64,000 nucleotides of DNA, from contig NC_081146.1 in the NCBI RefSeq assembly GCF_958295425.1, forward strand, positions 22,639,458 to 22,703,457. Direction: 5' to 3'. Both the position numbers and the translations under genes were made by a program. Below are positions 24,964 through 36,200 of the stretch, one piece after another. This DNA is from Solea solea (taxonomy: Eukaryota > Chordata > Actinopteri > Pleuronectiformes > Soleidae). The notes under the pieces are model-generated. The model was given only the letters and a program-made list of their open reading frames with translations, made no database searches and had not been told where the DNA came from. The number at the start of each line of letters is the position of its first letter. Position 1 is the first letter of the stretch.

Positions 24964-27900
24964 GTATACTATCGTCAAAAAAGTCAGTTTAGTATTTGTC
25001 CAAAAAAAGTCATAGTATAGTATGTCTTCCAAAATCAGTCAAAAAAGTCATAGTATAGTATGTCGTCCAAAATCAGTCAAAAAGTCATAGTATAGTATGT
25101 CGTCCAAAATCAGTCAAAAACGTCATAGTTTAGTATGTCGTCCAAAATCAGTCAAAATAGTCATAGTATAGTATGTCGTCCAAAATCAGTCAAAAATGTC
25201 ATAGGTTAGTATGTCGTCCAAAATCAGTCAAAAAAGTCATAGTATAGTATGTCGTCCAAAATCAGTCAAAAACGTCATAGTTTAGTATGACGTCCAAAAT
25301 CAGTCACAAATGTCATAGTTTAGTATGTCGTCCAACATCAGTCAAAAACGTCATAGTATAGTATGTCGTCCAAAAACTGTCAAAAACGTCATAGTTTAGT
25401 ATGTCGTCCAAAATCAGTCAAAAAAGTCATAGTATAGTTTGTCGTCCAAGATCAGTCAAAAAGTCATAGGATAGTATGTCGTCCAAAATCTGTCAAAAAT
25501 GTCATAGGTTAGTATGTCGTCCAAAATCAGTCAAAAAAGTCATAGTATAGTATGTCGTCCAAAATCAGTCAAAAATGTCATAGGTTAGTATGTCGTCCAA
25601 AATCAGTCAAAAAAGTCATAGTATAGTATGTCGTCCAAAATCAGTCAAAAACGTCATAGTTTAGTATGTCGTCCAAAATCAGTCAAAAACGTCATAGTTT
25701 AGTATGTCGTCCAACATCAGTCAAAAACGTCATAGTATAGTATGTCGTCCAAAATCAGTCAAAAATGTCAGTTTAGTATGTCGTCCAAAATCACTCAAAA
25801 AAGTCATAGTATAGCATGTCGTCCAAAATCAGTCGAAAAAGTCATAGTATAGTATGTCGTCCAAAATGAGTCAAAAACGTCATAGTTTAGTATGTCGTCC
25901 AAAATCAGTCGAAAAAGTCATAGTATAGTATGTCGTCCAAAATCAGTCAAAAACGTCATAGTTTAGTATGTCGTCCAAAATCAGTCAAAAATGTCATAGT
26001 TTAGTATGTCGTCCAACATCAGTCAAAAACGTCATAGTATAGTATGTCGTCCAAAATCAGTCAAAAATGTCATAGTTTAGTATGTCGTCCAAAATCAGTC
26101 AAAAAAGTCATAGTATAGTATGTCGTCCAAAATCAGTCAAAAACGTCATAGTTTAGTATGTCGTCCAAAATCAGTCAAAAAGTCATAGTATAGTATGTCG
26201 TCCAAAATCAGTCAAAAACGTCATAGTTTAGTATGTCGTCCAAAATCAGTCAAAAATGTCATAGGTTAGTATGTCGTCCAAAATCAGTCAAAAACGTCAT
26301 AGTTTAGTATGTCGTCCAAAATCAGTCAAAAAAGTAATAGTATAGTATGTCGTCCAAAATCAGTCGAAAAAGTCATAGTATAGTATGTCGTCCAAAATTA
26401 GTCGAAAAAGTCATAGTATAGTATGTCGTTTAAAAATGAGTCGAAAAAGTCATAGTATAGTATGTCGTCAAAATCACCAAAAAAAGTCATAGTATAGCAT
26501 GTCGTCCAAAATGAGTCAAAAAAGTCATAGTATAGCATGTCGTCCAAAATCACTCAAAAAAGTCATAGTATAGTATGTCGTTTAAAAATCACCAAAAAAG
26601 TCATAGCATAGTATGTCGCCTAAAAATAGTCGAAAAAGTCATAGTATAGTATGTCGTCATGAATGACTCGAAAAAGTCATAGTATAGTATGTCGTTCAAA
26701 ATCACCAAAAAAAGTCATAGTATAGCATGTCGTCCAAAATCACTCAAAAAAGTCATAGTATAGTATGTCGTCCAAAATGAATCAAAAAAGTCATAGTATA
26801 GTATGTCGTCCAGAATGAGACGAAAAAGTCATAGTATAGTATGTCGTCCAAAATGAGTCGAAAAAGTCATAGTATAGTATGTCGTTCAAAATGAATCGAA
26901 AAAGTCATAGTATAGTATGTCGTCCAAAATCACCAAAAAAAGTCATAATATAGCATGTCGTCCAAAATCACTCAAAAAAGTCATAGTATAGTATGTCGTC
27001 CAAAATGAATCAAAAAAGTCATAGTATAGTATGTCGTCCAGAATGAGACGAAAAAGTCATAGTATAGTATGTCGTCCAAAATGAGTCGAAAAAGTCATAG
27101 TATAGTATGTCGTTCAAAATGAATCGAAAAAGTCATAGTATAGTATGTCGTCCAAAATCACCAAAAAAAGTCATAATATAGCATGTCGTCCAAAATCAGT
27201 CAAAAAAAGTCATAGTTTAGCATGTTGTCCAAAATCAGTCGAAAAAGTCATAGTGTAGTATGTCGTCCAAAATCAGTCGAAAAAGTCATAGTTTAGTATG
27301 TCGTCCAAAATCAGTCAAAAACGTCATAGTATAGCATGTCGTCCAAAATGAGTCGAAAAAGTCATAGTATAGTATGACGTTCAAAATCACCAAAAAAGTC
27401 ATAGTATAGCATGTCGTCCAAAATCACTCAAAAAAGTCATAGTATAGTATGTTGTCCAAAATGAGTCGAAAAAGTCATAGTATAGTATGTCGTCCAAAAT
27501 TAGTCGAAAAAGTCATAGTATAGTATGTCGTTTAAAAATGAGTCGAAAAAGTCATAGTATAGTATGTCGTCAAAATCACCAAAAAAAGTCATAGTATAGC
27601 ATGTCGTCCAAAATGAGTCAAAAAAGTCATAGTATAGCATGTAGTCCAAAATCACTCAAAAAAGTCATAGTATAGTATGTTGTTTAAAAATGAGTCGAAA
27701 AAGTCATAGTATAGTATGTCGTCAAAATCACCAAAAAAAGTCATAGTATAGCATGTCGTCCAAAATGAGTCAAAAAAGTCATAGTATAGCATGTCGTCCA
27801 AAATCACCAAAAAAAGTCATAGCATAGTATGTCGTTTAAAAATCACCAAAAAAGTCATAGCATAGTATGTCGCCTAAAAATAGTCGAAAAAGTCATAGTA

Positions 27901-30900
27901 TAGTATGTCGTCATGAATGACTCGAAAAAGTCATAGTATAGTATGTCGTTCAAAATCACCAAAAAAAGTCATAGTATAGCATGTCGTCCAAAATCACTCA
28001 AAAAGTCATAGTATAGTATGTCGTCCAAAATGAATCAAAAAAGTCATAGTATAGTATGTCGTCCAAAATCACCAAAAAAAGTCATAGTATAGTATGTCGT
28101 CCAAAATGAGTCGGAAAAGTCATAGTATAGTATGTCGTCCAAAATGAATCAAAAAAGTCATAGTATAGTATGTCGTCCAAAATCACCAAAAAAAGTCATA
28201 GTATAGCATGTCGTCCAAAATCAGTCGAAAAAGTCATAGTTTAGTATGTCGTCCAAAATCAGTCGAAAAAGTCATAGTATAGTATGTCGTCCAAAATGAG
28301 TCAAAAAAGTCATAGTATAGTATGTCGTCCATAATCAGTCAAAAACGTCATAGTATAGTATGCCGTCCAAAATCAGTCAAAAAAGTCATAGTATAGTATG
28401 TCGTCCAACATCAGTCAAAAACGTCATAGTATAGTATGTCGTCCAAAATCAGTCAAAAACGTCATAGTTTAGTATGTCGTCCAAAATCAGTCAAAAAAGT
28501 CATAGTATAGTATGTCGTCCAAAATCAGTCAAAAATGTAATAGGTTAGTATGTCGTCCAAAATCAGTCAAAAAAGTCATAGTATAGTATGTCGTCCAAAA
28601 TCAGTCAAAAACGTCATAGTTTAGTATGACGTCCAAAATCAGTCAAAAAAGTCATAGTATAGTATGTCGTTTAAAATCAGTCAAAAATGTCATAGTTTAG
28701 TATGTCGTCCAAAATCAGTCAAAAAAGTCATAGTATAGTATGTCGTCCAAAATCAGTCAAAAGCGTCATAGTATAGTATGTCGTCCAAAATCAGTCAAAA
28801 ACGTCATAGTTTAGTATGTCGTCCAAAATCAGTCAAAAATGTCATAGTGTAGTATGTCATCCAAAATCAGTCGAAAAATTCATAGTTTAGTATGTCGTCC
28901 AAAATTTGTCAAAAACGTCATAGTATAGCATGTCGTCCAAAATGAGTCGAAAAAGTCATAGTATAGTATGTCGTTCAAAATCACCAAAAAAAGTCATAGT
29001 ATAGCATGTCGTCCAAAATCACTCAAAAAAGTCATAGTATAGTATGTCGTCCAAAATGAGTCGAAAAAGTCATAGTATAGTATGTCGTTTAAAAATGAGT
29101 CGAAAAAGTCATAGTATAGTATGTCGTCAAAATCACCAAAAAAAGTCATAGTATAGCATGTCGTCCAAAATGAGTCAAAAAAGTCATAGTATAGCATGTC
29201 GTCCAAAATCACTCAAAAAAGTCATAGAATAGTATGTCGTTTAAAAATCACCAAAAAAGTCATAGCATAGTATGTCGGCTAAAAGTAGTCGAAAAAGTCA
29301 TAGTATAGTATGTCGTCATGAATGACTCGAATAAGTCTTGTATAGTATGTCGTTCAAAATCACCAAAAAAAGTCATAGTATAGCATGTCGTCCAAAATCA
29401 CTCAAAAAAGTCATAGTATAGTATGTCGTCCAAAATGAGTCGAAAAAGTCATAGCATAGTATGTCGTCCAAAATGAGTCGAAAAAGTCATAGTATAGTAT
29501 GTCGTCCAAAATGAATCAAAAAAGTCATAGTATAGTATGTCGTCCAAAATCACCAAAAAAAGTCATAGTATAGTATGTCGTCCAAAATGAGTCGAAAAAG
29601 TCATAGTATAGTATGTCGTCCAAAATGAATCAAAAAAGTCATAGTATAGTATGTCGTCCAAAATCACCAAAAAAAGTCATAGTATAGCATGTCGTCCAAA
29701 ATCAGTCGAAAAAGTCATAGTTTAGTATGTCGTCCAAAATCAGTCGAAAAAGTCATAGTATAGTATGTCGTCCAAAATGAGTCGAAAAAGTCATAGTATA
29801 GTATGTCATCCAAAATGAGTCAAAAAAGTCATAGTATAGTATGTCGTCCAAAATGAGTCGGAAAAGTCATAGTATAGAATGTCGTCCAAAATGAATCGAA
29901 AAAGTCATAGTATAGTATGTCGTCCAAAATCACCAAAAAAAGTCATAATATAGCATGTCGTCCAAAATCAGTCGAAAAAGTCATAGTTTAGCATGTTGTC
30001 CAAAATCAGTCGAAAAAGTCATATTATAGTACGGTGTCCAAAATGAATCGAAAAAGTCATAGTATAGTATGTCGTTCAAAATCACCAAAGAAAGTCATAG
30101 TATAGCATGTTGTCCAAAATCAGTCAAAAACGTCATAGTTTAGTATGTCGTCCAAAATCAGTCAAAAACGTCATAGTTTAGTATGTCGTCCAACATCAGT
30201 CAAAAACGTCATAGTATAGTATGTCGTCCAAAATCAGTCAAAAATGTCATAGTTTAGTATGTCGTCCAAAATCAGTCAAAAAAGTCATAGTATAGTATGT
30301 CGTCCAAAATCAGTCAAAAAGTCATAGTATAGTATGTCGTCCAAAATCAGTCAAAAACGTCATAGTTTAGTATGTCGTCCAAAATCAGTCAAAAAAGTCA
30401 TAGTATAGTATGTCGTCCAACATCAGTCAAAAACGTCATAGTATAGTATGTCGTCCAAAATCAGTCAAAAACGTCATAGTATAGTATGTCGTCCAAAATC
30501 AGTCAAAAATGTCATAGTTTAGTATGTCGTCCAAAATCAGTCAAAAAAGTCATAGTATAGTATGTCGTTTAAAATCAGTCAAAAATGTCATAGTTTAGTA
30601 TGTCGTCCAAAATCAGTCAAAAAAGTCATAGTATAGTATGTCGTCCAAAATCAGTCAAAAGCGTCATAGTATAGTATGTCGTCCAAAATCAGTCAAAAAC
30701 GTCATAGTTTAGTATGTCGTCCAAAATCAGTCAAAAACGTCATAGTGTAGTATGTCGTCCAAAATCAGTCGAAAAAGTCATAGTATAGTATGTCGTTCAA
30801 AATCACCAAAAAAAGTCATAGTATAGCATGTCGTCCAAAATCACTCAAAAAAGTCATAGTATAGTATGTCGTCCAAAATGAGTCGAAAAAGTCATAGTAT

Positions 30901-31205
30901 AGTATGTCGTCCAAAATTAGTCGAAAAAGTCATAGTATAGTATGTCGTTTAAAAATGAGTCGAAAAAGTCATAGTATAGTATGTCGTCAAAATCACCAAA
31001 AAAAGTCATAGTATAGTATGTCGTCAAAATCACCAAAAAAAGTCATAGTATAGTATGTCGTCCAAAATGAGTCGGAAAAGTCATAGTATAGTATGTCGTC
31101 CAGAATGAGACGAAAAAGTCATAGTATAGTATGTCGTCCAAAATGAGTCGAAAAAGTCATAGTATAGTATGTCGTCCAAAATGAGTCAAAAAAGTCATAG
31201 TATAG

Positions 31206-31573
31206 TCAGTCAGTCAGTCATCATCTACCGCTTCATCCTCTGCCAGAGGGTCGCGGGGGGTGCTGTGCCAATCTCAGCTACATCGGGCGATAGGCGGGGT
31301 ACACCCTGGACAGTTCGCCAGTCCATCACAGGGCCACACACAGATAGAGACAAACAACCATTCACTCTCACACTCACTCCTATGGTCAATTTAGAGTGTT
31401 CAATTTACCTATCCCCACATTGCATGTTTTTGGACTGTGGGAGGAAGCCGGAGAACCCGGAGAGAACCCACGCACACACGGGGAGAACATGCAAAAGGCC
31501 CTTGTTCCAACCGGGGCTCGAACCCGGGTCTTCTCGCTGCAAGGCGAGAGTGCTAACCACTACACCACCGTTT
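31206..31573 (-). mobile_element. tRNA-headed SINE, near full length
   Basis: Read on the minus strand, the element starts ggtggtgtagtggttagcac (A-box) and has an anticodon-like hairpin with ctcgc/gcgag arms. A T-arm follows, with loop ttcgagc between ccggg and cccgg (B-box), so the internal Pol III promoter looks intact. The body contains blocks common to a teleost SINE family (gtgggaggaagccggagaac, ataggcggggtacaccctgg, gagggtcgcgggg). The tail is a short (gact)n run at 31206-31219. It interrupts the 38-bp array. It is not a tRNA gene: the acceptor stem is missing and a long body is attached. Confidence 0.85.
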
Positions 31574-31577
31574 TGGA

Positions 31578-31617
31578 CGACATACTATACTATGACTTTT
31601 TCGTCTCATTCTGGAAT
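31578..31617 (-). repeat. Inverted array unit beside the SINE
   Basis: Reads ggacgacatactatactatg then actttttcgtctcattct, the reverse complement of a type B unit (agaatgagacg variant) found in forward orientation at about 26811, 27040 and 31100. It is the only inverted unit seen in the array. Confidence 0.85.
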
Positions 31618-32017
31618 CGAAAAAGTCATAGTATAGTATGTCGTTCAAAATCACCAAAAAAAGTCATAGTATAGCATGTCGTCCAAAATCACTCAAAAAA
31701 GTCATAGTATAGCATGTCGTCCAAAATGAGTTGAAAAAGTCATAGTATAGTGTGTCGTCCAATTTCACTTAAAAGTCATTGTATAGTATGTCGTCCAAAA
31801 TGAGTTGGAAAAGTCATTGTATAGTATGTCGTCCAAAATGAGTTGGAAAAGTCATAGTATAGTATGTCGTCCAAAATGAGTCGAAAAAGTCATAGTATAG
31901 TATGTCGTCCAAAATGAGTCGAAAAAGTCATAGTATAGTATGTCGTCCAAAATGAGTCGAAAAAGTCATAGTGATGTATGTCGTTCAAAATCACCAAAGA
32001 AGTCATAGTATAGTATA

Positions 32018-33216
32018 GAGTCCGCAAACTTACATTTTTCCATCTCTGGCGATTTTGGATTTTTTTTTCTGCAATTTTGCATATTATTTCGCACCGCGAG
32101 TAGGAGCGCATTCGCTGTCGCAAGATGCGTAGCATCATGTGTACGCGCGCTGCCCTGAGCCGATCTTGCAGAGTGAGCATGTCTGTGCGAGGAGGAAAAT
32201 AAATACATTCATGCATACATTTTGCAGTCAAACTCTATGAAATCGCCATTAAGACTTTTTAATACTTTTTAAGGGCCTTCATATTCCTAAAATTGATTTA
32301 TCAACTTTTAATACTTTTTAAGACCCCGCAGACACCCTGTACCACGACAAAGACCAAACCAGGGTGTTTTATTTTTATTAATGTATCTTTAACTTTAAGT
32401 TGTTCTAATTTAATTTCCTAAAAATGTACTTAGCTTAACGTCTTTACTATCACTCATCCACCGCGTGTCACCAGACCAAAACACCAGTGTGTTCATTTAG
32501 ACAAGTGCTTTTTTATTTATTTATTATAAATTCAACATTTCATCTTTAAGAGAAACATAGTTTCAAGAAACATAATACAATTTACATCGCCTGGCTTTAT
32601 ATTACAGCACATTATAAAGAGACGACTTTACTTTAAGTCCCTTTTTAAGCATATTATTAAAGACTAAGTGGTTATCAGCAGTTTTTTCTACGTCTTAGCA
32701 ACGATGCTAATAAAAAGGGACTTAAAGTAAATGTTACCTGATCACATTCTTTTATTTATGTGCATTTACTGTAAATTTCTATGATGTTATTGTATTGATA
32801 TGAGAGATGTATCAAGTAACCTAAATAAAAGTGAAGAGACTAAACATTTGAAGGTCCAGAGAGTCTGAACTACACGATACAAATACCACATGGTCTTCTA
32901 CCAAATACAGAAGAGAAAGAAATAAGAGTCACACTTTCTGTTCACCTCTGTGTGTGGTTTACAACAACAAGCCCAGTGCTATTTTAAAAGTAAGACAATT
33001 CTCCATTTTGTTTTGACAGAAATACAAATTATTTAACAATAACAGCAGCTTTTACGACAGTGACGGTGCTCGGGGAGTGAGTTCACGTCCTTCTCCACCG
33101 TATTTTCCTTCCATCGCAGTTCACCGAAAAACACATGCTCAACAGTGGAGTGCAGTCAATACAGAGTCAGAGTTTGTGAGTTTTTGTGAGTTCAGAGTTT
33201 TTTGAGTCCATCAGAC
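32018..33216. other. Array edge and sh3bp5 3' flank
   Basis: From 32018 the sequence leaves the array. Positions 32220-32340 resemble a dispersed repeat, with acttttt-aatacttttt words ending accctg. The sh3bp5 3' UTR (minus strand) lies in the right part. Minus-strand aataaa signals occur at 32751-32756 and 32512-32517 and are plausible polyadenylation sites. No other gene is supported. Confidence 0.45.
32627..32731. repeat. Inverted repeat (26-28-bp arms)
   Basis: The left arm 32627-32652 (tttactttaagtccctttt ...) and the right arm 32704-32731 (... aaaagggacttaaagtaaa) are reverse complements apart from a 2-base indel near the inner end. About 50 bp of spacer lies between. It may be a tiny MITE or an RNA hairpin in the sh3bp5 3' region. 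Confidence 0.7.
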
Positions 33217-36200
33217 TCATTTGACCAAGACTCCAGACAGTCCCGACTCTGTCTTCCGGGAACAGCCGTCCGTTTTCTTGGCGGTGTCGGGTCGAGGTCG
33301 CCGCAAGTTCAGGAAGCTGAAGCGAGCCTCCAGACTGAAGGTCCTCTTCATCGATGCAGTGGAGCTGCTGCTGATGTTTGTGATGGTGTTTGTGGTGATG
33401 GAGGCAGCATTGTCCAGCTCCACCTCTGCACCTTCTGCACGGTCACCTACAGCAGACAAGAAGGTCAGTGAGACGTTCATGTTGTTATGTTTGTGTGTGT
33501 GTGTGACCCAGATACTATTTTTTGTCCTTGTACATCTGACTCCCATTTCCTCCAGAAAAAAAACAAAAGAAAGAGGTGAAACTTAAGACGTGATAATAAA
33601 AATATCTGTATATAATATATATGTATATATATATATATATATATATAATAAATTCCTCGAAAAAAAAAAATATAATTTTGTCTTTCTATCCCATAATTAT
33701 GACAGGTTATCTCATAATTTTGGGCTTCCATAGACTCTGCCTCTAGGTGGCGCTCTCGCTATAAGTTAGTGCGTGTTGAATCAGTTTCCTGTTGACCTTC
33801 ACGCCAAGTCCGACTCCGGTCTGATGAAGCGTATACATTATCCAGGTAGTCCGATTAAGACTAGCTCGCACTTAGTCGGACTAAGGTATCAATGTCTTAG
33901 TCCGACTAAAATCAGAATTTTAACATGTATGTAAACGCACTGAATGACAACTGTAATTTTTTTTTGCATACAACAGCTCATTGAGCAAAGTCATCTCAGA
34001 GCAGGAGGAAAACTTGTCTGAACTTTATGAAGGACCTTTAAAGCTTTGAGTTCCAACATCATATCTGTTTAAGCATATTTTCCATTTGCTCACCTCTCTC
34101 TCGGTCACATTCAGGCGACGACGCTCCGCTGCACTCGCTGCGCGGGCCGAGCACCGGTGAGATGAGGCTGAAGTCTGACAACGACGCGGTGGAGGGAAGA
34201 TCCAGACTGTGGGGCCTGGACGGTGGATCGGGGGAAGATGAGGATGAAGAGGAGGAGGGAGTCGGCGATGGAGAGGACGAGGAGGAAATGTATGATGAAG
34301 AGGAGGAGCTGCCGAAGGGGCAGGGCGACATGAGGTCCTGTGGGCTGCAGGGAGGTGAACTCAGGCTGCAGGTGGAGCGAGTTTCCGAGTCTTCCTCGGA
34401 CATGATGCTGCCGCTGCCGCCGCACGTGTCGTCGTCGAAACTCACCGAGGCCACTGCAAGGGAGGTAAAGGGAGAACAAGAGGGTGGAGATGGAGAGACA
34501 AGAAAGGGAGGACGGACGAGGGAAAGTGGTGGACAGAGGACACAAGGAGGGACGGGGAAAAAAGAAAAGAAGGGATGACGAGATAAAAGGCAGAGAAGAA
34601 AAGAAGCGTGAGTGCTGATAAGAATAGAACAGAGACTGACTTTAAACTGTCACCCAAACACATCACAGACATCTGTATGAGACCAAACGTGTTATTTATA
34701 ACGCAGTCATACCTCCACTCTTACTGTGGTTACCACGGTAACGCCATCAATCCACTACACAGTCAAGGCCAGTAAAGATGAGGCGTAAAAAGGTCGAGTA
34801 GACGAGGCACGAGCGACTTTTGATCATTTTGCATAATGTTTATGAATATTTGAATATTTGATAAGTCTTTATGGTGTCAATGTTACAACAAAATAATGGT
34901 GACATTTAAAAACATTAAGTCATTAATACAAGTACACACTGGTTGTAAAGGTTCTGCCGTCAATAAAATCCTTCATTTATACTTAAAATAGCTCCACGTT
35001 CCATCACATTGGTCTCTTAGACTCTTTGTATCCAATCAGGAGCCACGATTCCTTCTCTCTGTGACGGTGAACTATAAATGTTTCATAAATCATAATGGGG
35101 TTTAAATGGACACTTTATTAACGATATCTTACACCGATTTATAGACCAAAGAACTGATCCATTTCTTTCAGATCAAGTCAGAATTTGTTCTCAAGTAAAG
35201 TTGAAGCCGTTAAACAGGAAAATGCCTTCTTTCACTCTGGAGGATGTGATCGGCTCTTAACCTAATTTTCCCTGAAACCTTTAATTTGATTCCATGATGA
35301 GACTTTCCAGGGATTCAGAGGAACAGACCAACAGATGAACTTAAGAAAGTGCCTCATAAAGCTCATCTCATTCAATTACCTCTGAATAGAAACCTTTTCA
35401 GTCTCTGTTAATATAACGTTTTCAGTCTCCAACGGCAACAGAGCAGTGGCGACAGTTAGAGACGATGGTGATGTAAGTGTGTCGCGCTGTGACTCACTGG
35501 ATATGCCGTCAGACTCCATTTTGAAGTTGGAGATGTCGTCCCCAGAAACGCCGTCGACCTCTGCGCCGACGCCCCTCCCCCGCGGGCCCATGGCGGAGTT
35601 CCGCCGCCGCTCGTGGATCTCGTCGGAGATCATCTCCAGGTTCTGCAGGGCCGTCCTGTAGTCGCCTTTGGCCCGAGACAGTTTGGCCTGACGCTCGTCA
35701 ACATTCTTCTTCAGGTTCTGGACGGGGACACAAGGACGGCGGCCGTGTGAGCGACAGCCTCAAAAACACTCTTTGAAAATGACACAAAAGGGATGAAAGT
35801 TTGAGGCGACTACGTACCTCCAGCTGCAGATAGAACTTTGCCTTCATCTCAAAGTAGGGCCTGTGGAGGAGGAGGAGGTCAGGAAAGAGACGAGAGGAAG
35901 ATATTAGATCAGAGGGGGAAAAATACAGGCTAACCCAGAAAAGAGCAGTTTCCACACTATCACCATAGCAACCTGGTGGCAGAGAGGGAGATGCTAGAGC
36001 ACACCCTTCTGAGTCAACACAGAACCAGGTATCACACATTTATAAAAACACCAAAGCTAAATTTGCTGAATTCTTCCAACCTTCTCTTAGTCAAGATTTA
36101 TGTTGACGTGTTTTAAATCACAGGCAAAACATTACGTTTTAATGAATTCACCAAACATCTATGGGAAATGATTTATTTATCCATTCAAAATGATATTAGG

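Larger units (their letters stand above)
19842..32017 (+). repeat. 12-kb tandem array of a ~38-bp unit
   Basis: Head-to-tail copies of a 37-40-bp unit fill this interval, roughly 290-310 by length. The core is catagtatagtatgtcgtcc; the rest varies. Type A units carry aaaatcagtcaaaaa and often gtttag instead of gtatag. Type B units carry aaaatgagtcgaaaa or aaaatcaccaaaaaa and often gtatagcatg. Type A dominates about 19990-26330, 28330-28870 and 30115-30770. Type B dominates 26330-28300, 28890-30110 and 30790-32010. All units share one orientation except one at 31578-31617. Short open frames inside are translations of the repeat and not genes. The array lies between the converging 3' ends of capn7 and sh3bp5. 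Confidence 0.97.

Noticed and set aside
28994..29212. Open frame of 72 codons in the satellite, with repeated YYDFFDSF motifs
   Set aside because: It is a translation of the 38-bp unit (three units give 38 codons) with no start context or conservation. The longer frames at 31890-32231 are the same plus flank.
31510..31573. Possible tRNA gene on the minus strand
   Set aside because: The T-arm and D-region are tRNA-like, but the acceptor stem does not close and a SINE body follows.
31169..31636. 155-codon open frame across the SINE
   Set aside because: It runs from satellite through the SINE into satellite, antisense to the SINE promoter. No protein family is recognisable.
19842..32017. CRISPR-like array
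   Set aside because: Repeats are directly adjacent with no unique spacers, and the context is a eukaryotic chromosome.
34111..34545. Second minus-strand frame over sh3bp5 exon 8
   Set aside because: The frame used by sh3bp5 (ending in SGASSPECDRERG) is conserved with human; this one is its shadow.
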